DNA of 64,000 bases from Uloborus plumipes (GCA_038373865.1 JAXGGA010002336.1:1-64000), one strand, 5' to 3'. Positions 1 to 10,993 are shown, numbered from the stretch's first letter. The notes: generated by a model not told the origin, from the letters alone. Program-made: numbers and translations.

Positions 1-147
1 GACTTCATTCTCTTATATCTTACTTCACGTGCGTCGGAGAGTTGCGCATTTCATATCATTTGCATAACTCAGTGACGTGCGTCTACGGTAAAATTTGCAT
101 GAATTTCTGACCACTTCTTCTTGGTGTTGCATTTTCAATGTCGAGTA

Positions 148-150
<3 letters not shown>
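1..150 (-). mobile_element. Left end of a Tc1-like copy, inverted, cut by the window edge
   Basis: The reverse complement of this stretch matches 42339-42488 with only a handful of differences over 150 bp. Its outer end (CACTACTCGACATTG on the minus strand) abuts a TA microsatellite, consistent with insertion at TA. The transposase part lies beyond position 1. Confidence 0.9.
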
Positions 151-182
<32 letters not shown>

Positions 183-195
183 CTGTTGTGTGTGT

Positions 196-262
<67 letters not shown>
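151..262. repeat. (TA)n microsatellite
   Basis: Alternating TA is interrupted once by a TG-rich stretch (about 181-199). It continues as (TA)n at 1062-1099, on the other side of the Helitron, so the two blocks were probably one tract. Open frames here encode only Tyr-Ile repeats and are artefacts. Confidence 0.97.
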
Positions 263-265
<3 letters not shown>

Positions 266-1060
266 TAATATATAAAAATTATGTATCCCTGTGTTTGTGG
301 CCAATGGACTCCTCAGCTACTGAACCGATTTTAACCAAATTTTGCACGCAGTTACAGTTTGGTCCAACTTAAATGATAGGATAGTTTTTATCTCAATTTA
401 AGACCGCAATATATTTTTTATTGCAAATTATCTATTTAGCTACCAGCTTTTCTGTATTCTTGGCTAAGCCTTTTTACTAAGCCTTTTTTGACACCTCCAT
501 GGCTGAGCGACATAAAGCACACGTTCTGGCAGCTTCCGGAGCGCAGTAAACAGGTTGTAAGTTAGCGGTGCGTTGAGTGTTATTTGACTTTTTTGTGAAG
601 TAAATTATAAGCAAACGCGTTACTTCCCTTGAAATTTATATGTGATAAGCTGTCAGAAACGATTGTCACTTAAGAGTTTTTACGCCTCTGAGGCTGAGAG
701 GTGGAAAGCGCTTGGTGGGATAGCTCCTGGACTGCATTTAAGTGGCTGTTCTTCTTACTACTATTATATATACAAAAGTTTGTTTGGATGGATTTATGGA
801 TGGAGCAGTCAGTTGATAAGCAGTCCGAAAAAATTATCTTTTTAACTAAGCCTTTTTTGAGCCTCTGTCGCCGGGCGACATAAAGCACATGTTCTGACAG
901 CTTCTGGAGCGCAGTAAAATAGGTTGTAAATACAGAAACAATAATGGATGATTAATGTAGGTACTTTTTTTTTGTATTTTCTAATTAAAAAAACTTAATA
1001 AATTCAAAAATTTGCTTATTTATTGCCTTTAAGGCGGAACAGAGTTCGCCGGGTCAGCTA

Positions 1061-1061
<1 letters not shown>
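263..1061 (+). mobile_element. Non-autonomous Helitron, 799 bp
   Basis: It begins TC after an A and ends CTAG before a T, the Helitron rule of insertion between A and T without target duplication. The 3' end has the expected short hairpin (GGCGGAAC paired with GTTCGCC at about 1033-1050), followed by GGGTCAGCTAG. No Rep/helicase coding sequence is present. Two related segments of about 90 bp (about 464-563 and 843-932) share a core around CGACATAAAGCACA and GGAGCGCAGTAAA, an internal direct duplication. Confidence 0.75.

Positions 1062-1099
<38 letters not shown>
1062..1099. repeat. (TA)n microsatellite, right-hand part
   Basis: This is a pure TA run immediately after the Helitron 3' end. 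See the left-hand tract at 151-262. Confidence 0.95.
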
Positions 1100-1102
<3 letters not shown>

Positions 1103-1518
1103 GTTACTTAGTTCTTAAATAATGAAATAGGGCGCTCAAATGTTCCTTGAACTGACTCTAGCTGCTTTTTATCAGTTTTGAACTGCTTATAGCTACTTTG
1201 TAATGACATGTGCGTACACTCCATTCCATTGCTTTTAGTCTTAGTATTTAGATGGTGTATTTATATCACTAAATTATTGTAGTAAATAAGATCATCTGCT
1301 TTTCCTTAATTATCAATTAATCATTTATAATATGAATTAAATTTATTTTTCGAGAAATTTTAGACACTTATGCTCAATTAATTTATAAAATTACTTTGAA
1401 ATTATTGCTCACTTTAATAGTCTATAATTAGTTAATTCATCGAGTAACTAAGTAAAACATAAATCTTCATCTATTAAATACTTTAAGTAACTTGTCTAGT
1501 TATTTCATGAAATACTTA
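1100..1518. other. AT-rich spacer, nothing recognised
   Basis: It is AT-rich and has no open frame or splice-flanked coding segment that I can support. It ends at the TA that precedes the TA-flanked element at 1519. Confidence 0.6.
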
Positions 1519-3666
1519 CTGTATTACCCTGCATTAGCCGGCATGCCGGAAAAAGTGAGGTTGACCAGCATGCCGGGAAATTCAAATTTTCCGGCATGTT
1601 TGATAATCCAAGGCTCATTTTCCAACAAAACAAAAGTAAATTTACCCTCTCAGTTTCCACTGCAACGCAAACCACTACTAGGAGAAATGATAATAAATTC
1701 CAAAGTAACGTCTTTCTCAAAAAAAAAAAAAAAAAATGATTTCAGGTCTAGGAGATGAAAAAAAAATTGGTGGTTATCTTGACGCAGTTTATTAGTATTT
1801 TTGCAAAATTAAACTGTTTATTAACACTAATAAAATGATCTATACTGCTGTGCAAAGCAGTTGTAGTGATATCTACAGCTGAGCTTAAAATGAGAAATCA
1901 CTTTTCAAAGTTTTATGTCTCCATGTATTTCATTTAGATGATACTTTTTCAGAAATTTTATTTTAATATTACATGTTCACAAATCCTATACTATAATACG
2001 AGGAATGGTTGCCAAGTCGAAAATCGCTCCAGAATTAATAAACTCCGGTAAACTTGGGGGTCTGGGGTTTTTGGCCACGAGGAATCGATTGGCGCCGGTT
2101 TTGAAGCGCTACGGTCGAGCAGTTTGGAGTTACAGATAGGATATTTTTCTTCGTCTATTGCAGGGGTGGCCAACCTTTTTAGGGAGAGTGCCACTATCTG
2201 GAGAGAAATGGCTCAGCGTGCCACATTGTATTTCTGAAAATGTTTAAAAAGTAAAAAAAACAGATTTTATTTTGGCTGAATAATTCTCACTCAAATGAAA
2301 CGTTTTTTCTCGTAAATCTAAGTAATTGAAGTTTAAATGATAATAAAGATAAAACAAGTCCGAACTTAAGAGTTTTCGTTAATAAACACTTTTATAGGTT
2401 CTGCCAGTTGACTGATGCTTAAAAAAGAAACAAATAACATCAAACATTCTATTCTAAAAGTCAAACCGTCTGTATTAAATGTGGTTTATGAGTCTGTACC
2501 TTTTTTACCAAGTCTTTAATTTTAGGATAAGTTCTTGAGAATCCTAAGAAGTTTAAGTGTTTTAACTGCTATCAATTAATATTCAACGGTACATTATTCA
2601 TAATCTGTATACTTATCTGTATTCATAACAAAAAATATTTGTTTAGAAGTGTATTTTGAGCCAACTCTACAGCAGCATCAGACAGCTAAAGTGTGTAAAT
2701 TTGAAAAAAAAATTGTTGGTACAAATTTCCAAATTTCTGTACAACGTGGATGACTTTCTTACATTTGATTCCCAATGCAAAAGGTCAGTAATTCCAATTT
2801 GGATTTCAGAAGGTTAACAAGTAGTGTCTTGCAAAGAAATATACAAAGAATTTGAAAAGATCAGCATTTTTTTTTGGGGGGGGGGATGATCCTGAAAATC
2901 ATCAAACCTAACACTGAATGAATACTTAAAATAGGTGTAAAATTTTCTCCGTATATCATGGGAAAATTATTAAATTTGGGTTGATACTTTCAGTATTAAA
3001 TATTTATTCTTTTTTCTCCAAAGTAGAGAGAAAGAAATTGAAGTTTCATCATAAAAAATGTAGATCTCCTATACTGGTTTAGGAAACTTTTTTTGTACAT
3101 TCTTAAATTTAAATTACTTAACGCCTGATAGTACGAGATGATATTGCTAAATTCATTTGTTATTTTTCATTCCTAAGTAGCAAGTCCTCATTGCTTTGCT
3201 TCCAGACATTTTAGAGAATACACCCCTTAAAATTCTAAAATCTTGTGATTTTTTTTCCTTTGAATAGCTATTGCAAAATTCAATGAAGGAGTAACTTGCC
3301 ATGCTCTCTTCTTTCTCCTGGGAAAAGTTCACAAAATATTCAGAGCTCTAATTCGTAGTTTGTTAATCCAGTGAATTTTACAGGGTCACCAACAGAGAAA
3401 AAGTCTCATTCCTTGCCAAGGAGTTTGTGATAAATAATTCAATGATACTTTTGAAATTTCTTTCCCAAATTATTTTCAAGTAATGTAACAAAAACAATTA
3501 AAGGGTCTTCATTTGTGCAACCATACCGAGTTTTGTCCAATCTGGTTTCTTAATTTTAGTTGCAGAGTTACCTTTTTTTTTTTAATTTCATCACCCGTTG
3601 ATGAAACTATTGCAGATCAAGAATCCATTCTGCAGCATCGGAAGTTTCATTCGTGTTAAGCACAAA

Positions 3667-3810
3667 TCTGTACCTCAGAACCAGACTAACGTAAGTCCAT
3701 TTTCGTCATTTTTCAGTAGAGGGGAAAAACGATATATTCGACAATCGTTTTCCCCTTCTACCGAAAAATGACGAAAATGGACTTACGTTAGTCTGGTTCT
3801 GAGGTACAGA
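3667..3810. repeat. 144-bp near-perfect inverted repeat (hairpin)
   Basis: Two arms of about 65 bp flank a loop of roughly 12 nt centred near 3739. They run from TCTGTACCTCAGAACC to GGTTCTGAGGTACAGA with only a few mismatches. It lies in the decayed interior of the hAT element. It may be a small foldback element or a replication-derived palindrome. Confidence 0.9.
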
Positions 3811-3949
3811 AATATGCTTTACAAAGAATTGTCTGAGAGTCACAGCTTTCGTTGGATGTCCGAAGCTAACGCTAAGTACTTTTCAATATTGTAGTTAAGA
3901 CATTTTGTAAGCCATCCTTCTGACACTTAATCGTCAGAATATCATTATA

Positions 3950-5206
3950 CAGATGGGTGACAAAATAATACGAACACCTGTGAAACATCAAAAATCCTTA
4001 TTAATAGGAAGTTGGACTGAATTGCAGATTGAATAACGACGTGTTATCGATGCATAAAGGTCATTGACAACGTTTAAAGGAATATTAAGCCATTCCTCTT
4101 GCAAAGCGGCCTCTAATTCTGAAAGATTTGATAGAGGTGGGAATCGGGAACGAAGTTTAGACTCCAAATATTGCCACAAATGTTCAATAATATTTAAGTG
4201 TGGAGATTGAGGGGGCCAGGAGAGATGCTCAACTTCATTGTCATGCTTTTCGAACCATGTTTGGACGCACCTAGTGGTGTGGATATGGGTGTTGTCGTCT
4301 TGAAAAATCGGTTGCTCTCCAGTGAATTCAGTCTGTACAAAAGGATGAACATGATCCGCGAGAACGCTTAGATAGTCATTAGATTTGATTCTCCCATGCA
4401 GACGTAATAGTGGCCCAATACCAAGCCAAGAAATCGCACCCCAAAAAATAATGGAACCACCTCCATGTTTCTTAGTTGGTAAGAGGCATTCAGGATTAAA
4501 CGCTTCTTTGGGTGATCTCCAGACATAAACGCATCCAGTGGTCTGAAATAAGGTGAAAGATAATTCATCGGACTATATTATCTGCTGCCACTGCTGTGGG
4601 GACCAGCTTTTGTGACCTCTACACCACTGAAGGCGCTTGAAAGGATTGGTTGCTGTCACCAAGTTTTTACGAATTGCCACTCTCTCATAAATGTTTTCTG
4701 CATGAAGTTCTCTTTGAACAGTTCTTGTTCAAACAGGCTTCTGAAGATGACTGTTCATGACTGATGTTATTTCGGATAACGATTGCTTGTGTTTTCGAGC
4801 TACTACGCGCTTCAAGACACGTTTATCCCTATCATCAAGCTTTGACTTTCGGCCACTGTTTTGCTTTGAAGACTTTGTCTTACCTTCTTTCATGTATGCT
4901 GTCATAACGTCTGATACAGTACTTCTTGCAAACCCCAAAAGGTTTGCTGTTTCTGTCACCGATGCTCCACTTAAACGCCCCCCAACAATCATCCCTTTTT
5001 GGAATTCTGACAGGTCAGACATTTCACGTTATAAAATCTAGTTAGATAAACTCATGTAACACTGGTGACTAATGTTGAGAGACTAATAGCTTCCTCTTCA
5101 CGCTCACAAGGTGGCAGACTTCTGTTGCAGGTGGCGCGGTTGTGCTGCAGGAGGGAAATAAGTCGCACTTTTTCACAGGTGTTCGTATTATTTTGTCACC
5201 CATCTG
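3950..5206 (-). mobile_element. Tc1-like transposon, 1257 bp, nested in the hAT element
   Basis: Perfect terminal inverted repeats of about 36 bp start CAGATGGGTGACAAAATAAT, with TA on both sides (3948-3949, 5207-5208). It encodes a transposase on the minus strand. The identical TIRs and few coding lesions indicate a recent insertion, younger than the surrounding hAT element. Confidence 0.95.
3988..5022 (-). pseudogene. Tc1-like transposase with two in-frame stops
   Basis: There are 344 codons in one frame from MSDLSEFQKGMIVGG to LPINKDF, the usual length for the family. The N-terminal HTH segment (SVTETANLLGFARSTVSDVM) is clear. The catalytic region has SDE after the second stop, FQDDNTHIH, and NIIEHLW, with 36 residues between the second D and the E. 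TGA at 4729-4731 and TAG at 4573-4575 are the only breaks, and each is one base from a sense codon expected at that place. Confidence 0.9.
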
Positions 5207-5538
5207 TATTTATCAGTTCAAGGGTTTTAGTTTTTATCAATCTTTTTGAGATCGATATTTTCCCCTCAATTTTGGATTTTTTTCAAAAAGTCTTCGCGTG
5301 CCACTGTTACTGCTCTGCCGTGCCACATTGTGGCACGCGTGCCGCGGGTTGGCCACCGCTGGTCTATTGCCTAATTGGTTTCAAGCAGAAATGTGCTGCC
5401 ATCTATAGCCAATGTGGCGAACTAATTCCAAATATTCGAATTTCCAAAAAAGCATTTAAGGAACTGATTTCGATTTAAATCACCGTCAACAAAGTTCGAC
5501 ATTTCAACATTCATCAGATTTCAAGCTACATTTTCAAC

Positions 5539-6039
5539 ATGCAGAACGCACCTCTACATGAAATTCTTCAAGGAGCCGGAGTTTTGGAACAACAAGAGAT
5601 CAACTCAATTCTACCCGCAAATGGCCAACTAGAAGATACCGTCATTGTCAGAATGCTTCTCCATTATGCCGAACAAGCTTACCCGACCGTCAAAGTTGCC
5701 GTACTTCACCCTGAATTTGTCGCACGCTTCTACGTTACAACAGCAGATGGCGCTTATGAAGGAATGGCTCTTCTCAACGATATCAGTGACCAGAACAAGG
5801 CTTCCAACCATCTATACGCCGTTCAACAAGAATTATGTTTATGCTGTTATAGGTTTATAATATGCTTCTTATGTATGTATATATGTTTGGATTTTCTAAA
5901 TAAATTTGTCAAAAATATTGAACTTCAGCATACTTCAATCTTTACACTGCTCACTTTGTACTGTTTGTTTAACTGTATAATTTTTTGTTATCGATTACAT
6001 TTTATTTCCTGTGACTTTTCAAACTTTACCTTTGCATAA
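5539..6039 (+). CDS. Unidentified open frame inside the TA-flanked element
   Basis: I do not recognise this protein. The first 100 residues look like real coding sequence: mixed composition, with EDTVIVRMLLHYAEQAYPTV followed by KVAVLHPEFVARFYVTTADG. After about residue 100 (CLCCYRFIICFLC) it becomes low-quality and hydrophobic and probably runs on into non-coding DNA. An AATAAA at about 5898 follows closely. On the other side of the hAT insertion, 1995-2135 holds a basic open stretch starting MVAKSKIAPELINSGK. The two may be parts of one gene split by the insertion, carried by or captured in the element. Confidence 0.35.
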   Translation: MQNAPLHEILQGAGVLEQQEINSILPANGQLEDTVIVRMLLHYAEQAYPTVKVAVLHPEFVARFYVTTADGAYEGMALLNDISDQNKASNHLYAVQQELCLCCYRFIICFLCMYICLDFLNKFVKNIELQHTSIFTLLTLYCLFNCIIFCYRLHFISCDFSNFTFA

Positions 6040-6511
6040 AATAGTTCCCTTTCCAAACTCTAACTTTGTTTAAAATAGTTTACAATGGTGCACTTTAACC
6101 GGTTGTTTTTTCACCAATAGTTTCACAAATTTTCTTATGGCATGTATTGTTTTGATAAATCTCAATTGAAAATTTAAATCTTCGAGTTAGCTTCGATACC
6201 TTTTTTCTCCGAGCGGAGCTCGGTCACCCGCTGGTGACCATAAAACAAAGTATTTAGGTGATATATGTTATAAAGAATTACCTGGTGACAGTAAGTCAAT
6301 TTCGATTAAAAGTGTAGATATGACTTCTGTGCTTAGCACTCCAGTATAGAACTTATATTATTTTTAATGTTGAATATGCATTTGTTATAGTATTAAATTT
6401 TTTTTTCTACCCTTGGTTTTTCCAGCATGCCGGTAAGAACCAGACAAGGGTTATTGAAAATCTGGTGTTTCTCCAATTTTGCAGCATGCCGGCTAATGTG
6501 GGGTAATACAG

Positions 6512-8687
6512 TAATTTCAACAGTAACATATGCAATATGCATAAATTTAATCAGAGTACGTTTTCTCACCTAAAAGGGGCATGCTTTTGCTTGAGCTAAA
6601 TTCTGTTTGGTAATTATTGTTGTATAATGATCTAAAGATTTTCTTTGGTAAAAAAGAAATAGTATGTTCCAGTTGAAAACCCTATTTCCTGTAATACCAA
6701 GAAAATGAACTACTTTGCTTGTTATATTAACTATACCATTTTTGTTGAAAGATCAAAATTTCTTTTTGCTTATTTTGTTGTAATTGTTTGATTTTTTTTT
6801 TAAATTTCTATTTTCAGATAAATAATTTACAGCTATGACTTTTCAAACAAGTTTTGAAGTATGGAGTGCTCTTCATCATAAGTTACTTTTAACAAATTTG
6901 TATAAAATCTTCTTCCATAAAAATTTAGCTGTTAATACAATTTTCATCCATATTTTTGTATCTTTGAAAGACTTGTTTTATAAAAATGTAATTTAATATC
7001 ATGTTTTGTTTAGTGTAAATATTCATTATTATTAAACTTCATTTTTTGAGCATTTGAGTTTAGTTTTTATTTTTAATTAAACAATTTCTACAGAAGTTTC
7101 TGAAAGCACATTTTCAAGTTTACTTTAAGACATCTTTTTTAACCCCTCATCCAACAAGAACGGGGAATATAAGAATAACCTTCAGCTGCCCGAATTATTA
7201 TGTATTCATTTTCCTTAGATATTCAAACAGGGTCTACCTTTTCCTCGGGATTTTCTTCCGACTCAAAATGATGAACTGTTTGCAAATAATGTCTGACGCT
7301 GTTTAAATGTAGTCATGATTGCTATTTTGAGTTTTGTACATTTCCATACACAGGTATCTTTGGAGTCTACGAAAAGCGGAAGTTCCAAGGCTTTGGATCA
7401 AATACAAACAATCTGCTCTCATGATGAGCAAAGCCTCTATTAGGACTTTTTTGATGAAATTCATAGTATTCAAAGTGGGGGTAATAAGATGCCCGGGTGA
7501 GAAAGTGAAAAATCTTTCTCCAGTATGTATCCGGCCACTGTTGTGGATAGGGAGGGACTGTAATAGCAAGACAAAATCCATTGTTTGCCTGTGCTCTGTA
7601 TACTATCATAGAGAGGAGAAGAAAAGGCCTCAAAGACAGACTTCTCTTTGTTAAATGTAGAAAAATGAGGAGAGAAAAAAAATAGGTTCCAGTGTAACGA
7701 AATTGTTCGCTTGAATTGTTTTGAACGCGTCCTTGATTTTTAGCCAGTAACTTGTGATTTTACTAATTTCAGTTTTTCAAAATTTATCAGTTTCGCCAAT
7801 TTTACTTTTCTACCAAAATCGCACTTGTTTAGTTTTGCATTCATTTTTCTGTTTCTTTTCTCAATTGTGAAGGGACAGTAAACTATTATGCATTCGTAAT
7901 AAAAGATCTTCCTTCTTATTGTAAAACAAAGAAAAACTTGATCACAGCAAGGGATTTCCAAGGACTTGTTTTTATGTAACTCTCTATTTTAAACATAAGC
8001 TTCATATTTTAAAAATCCTGATAGTTTTTTATATTACTTTTTCGAGTTGCATAGTAAAATGCAGTTAACATTTTATATAATTTAAAATTGTTTTTTTTCC
8101 CACTAGAATTTTTTTTTCTTTGCTTTAACTTTCAAAATTACCATTGAAATTACTTTTTAATCTTGCCAATGAGAGGGGGGAAAACTTTCAAAGTATTCAA
8201 TTTCATTATTTTGAAAAAATCCCTAATGAGTTACTAAACAGCTTTAAAGACATAGTGGACATAGATTTCACTTCCTCATGGAAGTTCCTTCATTTTTAAT
8301 CAGAGTTATTTGGTTTAAATCAAATGATGTTTTTAATAGAATCAGTTCTATAAACAATTATTGCAGTTTTAGAACACGTTGATCTTAATCAAAAAGACGT
8401 ATTTACAACCTTGGTTTCAATTAACTAAGGGCTAACTCCTAGTTCCTCCCTACCTGTCAGTGTGTGAGTTTTGACTCTGTGTGTGATTTCAATACTTTAG
8501 AACTATGTTATGTTTTCAGAACCTAACAGTATTGCTGCTGTTCTTCAGAAATTAAGTAAAAATTGTAGTTCTTACACAAACATTGAAACTGCAAACAGCA
8601 TCTATAAAAGAAAAAAAAATCCTAGGGGCACTGTGAGGTGTTTTTGAGAATGAACACCCCAAAACCTTTGATTTCATCACCAGTTTC
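6512..8687. other. AT-rich intergenic DNA, no supported gene
   Basis: Several short open frames exist on both strands (for example 7303-7654), but they overlap each other on opposite strands, have no recognisable domain, and lack paired splice signals. I see no mobile element with both ends. Confidence 0.55.
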
Positions 8688-9127
8688 TCATACTAATATG
8701 AGTTTATACACATAAATGACGACTTTTGTATGTATGTATGTATGTTTGGGGTAATCTTCAAAACTACTGGACCAATTTTAACCATTTTTTCACCATAGAT
8801 AGCTACATTAACAGGAATCAGGATAGGCTATAATTTATTTCTAAAAAACTTAGTTTTAAAAAGTTATTATAAAAAACTAAATTTCATATAGTTTCCCCAT
8901 TAAATGATTAAATTTTCGGTCCATTGTTGCAAAAATTAGTTGCCGTGCAACAACATTAATAGTGATCGTAATGAAAATTTTGAACCAAGGCTTCTCTGGA
9001 GTATGAAATTTATTGTGCTTTCTTATGGATTTTATATTCCTCTATGCCAAAAGGAAGACAGAAGAAGACAGAAAAAATAGCCATTGTTTACAGAAGTAGT
9101 CATTCATTTATATAGGTGTGCACTTAA

Positions 9128-9661
9128 ACCCTTTATGTCCCAAATTAAGTTACTATTGATTTTAAAAATATTTTTTTGGTTTTTTATTTGAAAATAGATC
9201 AAGAAACATGTTTATCGCGCAAAAAAAGTTCGAAAATGTTGGGGGTCTAAGACTCCCTACGCCTTAGGGCCCCCAAGAAAACTTTCCGTCCGCAGGTACC
9301 ATCTGTCGGCCTCTCAGCAAAGTACAAGGAGTGGTACTTAACCTTTAGGAGTCGGGCGGTACACATGCTGTACCGTAAGTCTTTTTTTTTAGAGGACAGG
9401 GTTGAGATTTTCACTCGAACCCTTTGGAGCCGGGGATTTTTTCAAGGTTTCATATGTATAGTACGACAGTTTATACCTTCTCTTTCCAATGGAAAAGAAA
9501 TCTGTGGTTCAATTGTCGTACTACCTGGCTCGAAAGAAAAATTTCTAAAACACAGCCCGGATCCAAAAGGTTAAAAGTTTCAGCATGATTACAGCCCTTT
9601 TGCATTTATAATACTAAATCATAATAAGCGGGACTTTTGAGTCCCGTCAGGGCATAAAGGG
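9128..9661. mobile_element. TTAA-flanked MITE (piggyBac-like) with a nested MITE
   Basis: Inverted termini read (A)CCCTTTATGTCCC and GGGCATAAAGGG, with TTAA at 9124-9127 and 9662-9665. The left end carries one additional A. The interior has G/C-rich hairpin segments (about 9240-9280) and a second TTAA-flanked MITE at 9342-9570. Confidence 0.6.
9342..9570 (+). mobile_element. 229-bp TTAA MITE, copy 1
   Basis: TTAA on both sides (9338-9341, 9571-9574). Termini CCTTTAGGAGTCGGGC and GCCCGGATCCAAAAGG. It matches 32655-32883 in inverted orientation over its whole 229 bp, including an internal inverted word GTACGACAGTTTATACC / TTGTCGTAC. Confidence 0.88.
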
Positions 9662-10239
9662 TTAATGCTGAATGAATTATGAAGGAGTTTCACTGAAACA
9701 CATTACCGGGCAGAAACCCAGGCAGAGCCGGGTACCCGGTTAGTATTTATGTAAAGTCTTTTATAAAAAAAATCCACAACACCCCCTTCCCTTAGGAGAA
9801 ACTACACACGTTTATCATGCCGTACAAAAAACACATTAAATGTCTCATTTTCTTCATACGTTACATAAACTATTGCAGAGCTTATTTTGCCGCCGGAATT
9901 GCATACTTATCTCATTATTTAAATATAGATGTAGCCAAAAAGTAATTTAAAAGCTGAGTCTCATCCGAAACTCATCTATTGTACCTTTTTCTAAGCAATA
10001 TAGCTGTCTGTTCCTGAAACTAAGAAACAAATATTATCTTCAGTGCGATATTAGATAGAGGAGGGGAGGGGGAACTCTACAACAGAGATTTTTCGTTTAA
10101 CGCCCAATAACACAACCAGACAGTCCATGATGTTCAGGGGAGCCAAGGATCGGAGGCCCTCTCTTGTAAAATTTTTGAAATAGAAATCTTAAATGCAAAT
10201 TATTGCATAGTTGGGTAGGGGTTCCCAACTATCTCCCAT

Positions 10240-10505
10240 TTTCTATTTTCAAAACTAAAATTCTAAAAACGTATAACTTCCACGACGTTCCTACGCTGAC
10301 TTTTATATATTCTAGTCAAAACTTTGACTCTCCCCCATAGACCCGTCATTTAAAATTATTTCAGAAGGGGGAGAAGCGTGTGGATCCAATGCAAATTGCC
10401 CCCAATAATAGCAAAAACCACTCCCACTTATATGTAAATTCACTAATTTCCCAAAGTCGGAGGGGGGGGGGGCAAATGACCCCCCCCCCTTAATGACGAG
10501 TCTGC
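10240..10505. repeat. Diverged copy of the CAGGCCCGTCATTT hAT MITE family
   Basis: The body AAAAACCACTCCCACTTATA and the following segment match the delimited copies at 25760 and 58625. The right end reads AATGACGAGTCTG instead of AATGACGGGCCTG. Boundaries and TSD are not clear. Runs of G and C over 9 nt occur around 10462-10492 and 10560. Confidence 0.5.
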
Positions 10506-10778
10506 GTCTTTCCCCAGTTTTTTATTTTTTTAAGAATTTGCAGAACCGTCGTGGGGGAGAGGGGGGGGGGGATTAAGAGTGTGAACTCAATGCAAGTTCT
10601 GCAAAACAACACCAAAAATCATGCGCAAGTGCAGCAGTTTTAAAAAGCAAGGGGAGCTCCCCCGCTGAATGACGGGCTTGAGAATTTAGGCAGGGATTCA
10701 AGTGAAACAGCACTGCGATCGCTTCGAATTGCAATCGCTACTGGAAGTGAATTACATTATCATCAACTTAACTTGGCA

Positions 10779-10786
10779 TGACGTCA
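10779..10786. promoter_or_regulatory. Perfect CRE palindrome TGACGTCA (1)
   Basis: This is a consensus CREB/ATF site inside the MITE. Whether it acts on HPS3 is an inference from position only. Confidence 0.4.
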
Positions 10787-10894
10787 CTACGGGTGGAGCC
10801 AATAAGAGCTCACAAGCACTCAGCGATCTCCTTTTATTCGCCAAGTAGGCTGTGACGTTTTATCTAGCTCGTTTTTCATAGGCAAATGTCACGC

Positions 10895-10902
10895 TGACGT
10901 CA
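10895..10902. promoter_or_regulatory. Perfect CRE palindrome TGACGTCA (2)
   Basis: This is the second consensus site, placed roughly symmetrically to the first around the centre of the MITE. Confidence 0.4.
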
Positions 10903-10993
10903 CGATGTTTTTATCAAGAAACGTTCTAATGTAATTCATTTCCAGTAGCGATTGTAATTTGCGATGGCCTGTTTCACTTGAATCCCTGCCTTA

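Larger units (their letters stand above)
2161..5361. mobile_element. hAT-type element with perfect 8-bp TSD, split by a Tc1-like element
   Basis: Termini CAGGGGTGGCCAACC and GGTTGGCCACCGCTG are inverted, with two imperfect positions. The flanks carry the identical 8-bp duplication GTCTATTG (2153-2160 and 5362-5369). A GTGCCACATTGT word occurs near both ends. Without the nested Tc1-like copy it is about 1.94 kb. I see no intact transposase and the interior is decayed or non-autonomous. Confidence 0.9.
1519..6511. mobile_element. TA-flanked DNA element (1.78 kb without insertions)
   Basis: The left end CTGTATTACCCTGCATTAGC is mirrored at the right end (GCTAATGTGGGGTAATACAG at 6492-6511). The inverted repeats extend through a GCCGGCATGC word to about 30 bp, with TA on both sides. 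The GCATGCCGG word recurs in inverted form inside both termini (about 1540-1595 and 6426-6490). A hAT element (2161-5361) has inserted in the middle. Without it and its TSD the element is about 1784 bp. The superfamily is not clear. TA target choice suggests the Tc1/mariner/pogo side, but I see no DDE transposase. Confidence 0.7.
8688..9743 (+). mobile_element. Probable Helitron carrying nested MITEs
   Basis: The left end reads TCATACTAATATGAG after TC. The 5' part resembles the Helitron at 263 (GTATGT repeats, then ACTACTGGACCAATTTTAACC). The right end has the palindrome CCGGGTACCCGG followed by TTAG and a T. The terminal CT is TT here, so it is an imperfect fit to the rule. An element flanked by TTAA sits inside it. 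Confidence 0.5.
10689..10990. mobile_element. 302-bp Harbinger-type MITE upstream of HPS3
   Basis: Inverted termini GGCAGGGATTCAAGTGAAAC and its complement are flanked by TTA on both sides (10686-10688, 10991-10993), the PIF/Harbinger target. The inverted pairing continues inward through CAATCGCTACTGGAA and TGAATTACATTA. It contains two TGACGTCA octamers and a GAGCCAATAAG CCAAT-like word, and lies about 570 bp upstream of the HPS3 start codon. Confidence 0.88.

Noticed and set aside
83..372. Tyr-Ile repeat open frames on both strands
   Set aside because: They are translations of the (TA)n microsatellite and have no coding meaning.
4368..4568. Minus-strand frame starting MNYLSPYF
   Set aside because: It is out of frame with the Tc1-like transposase, which reads through the same bases in the 3988-5022 frame.
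7303..7654. Three overlapping open frames of 88-106 codons on opposite strands
   Set aside because: They shadow one another, contain no domain and have no supporting splice sites.
9365..9574. Open frame of 69 codons, with a counterpart at 32607-32822
   Set aside because: Both lie in the two copies of the 229-bp MITE and are by-products of the repeat.
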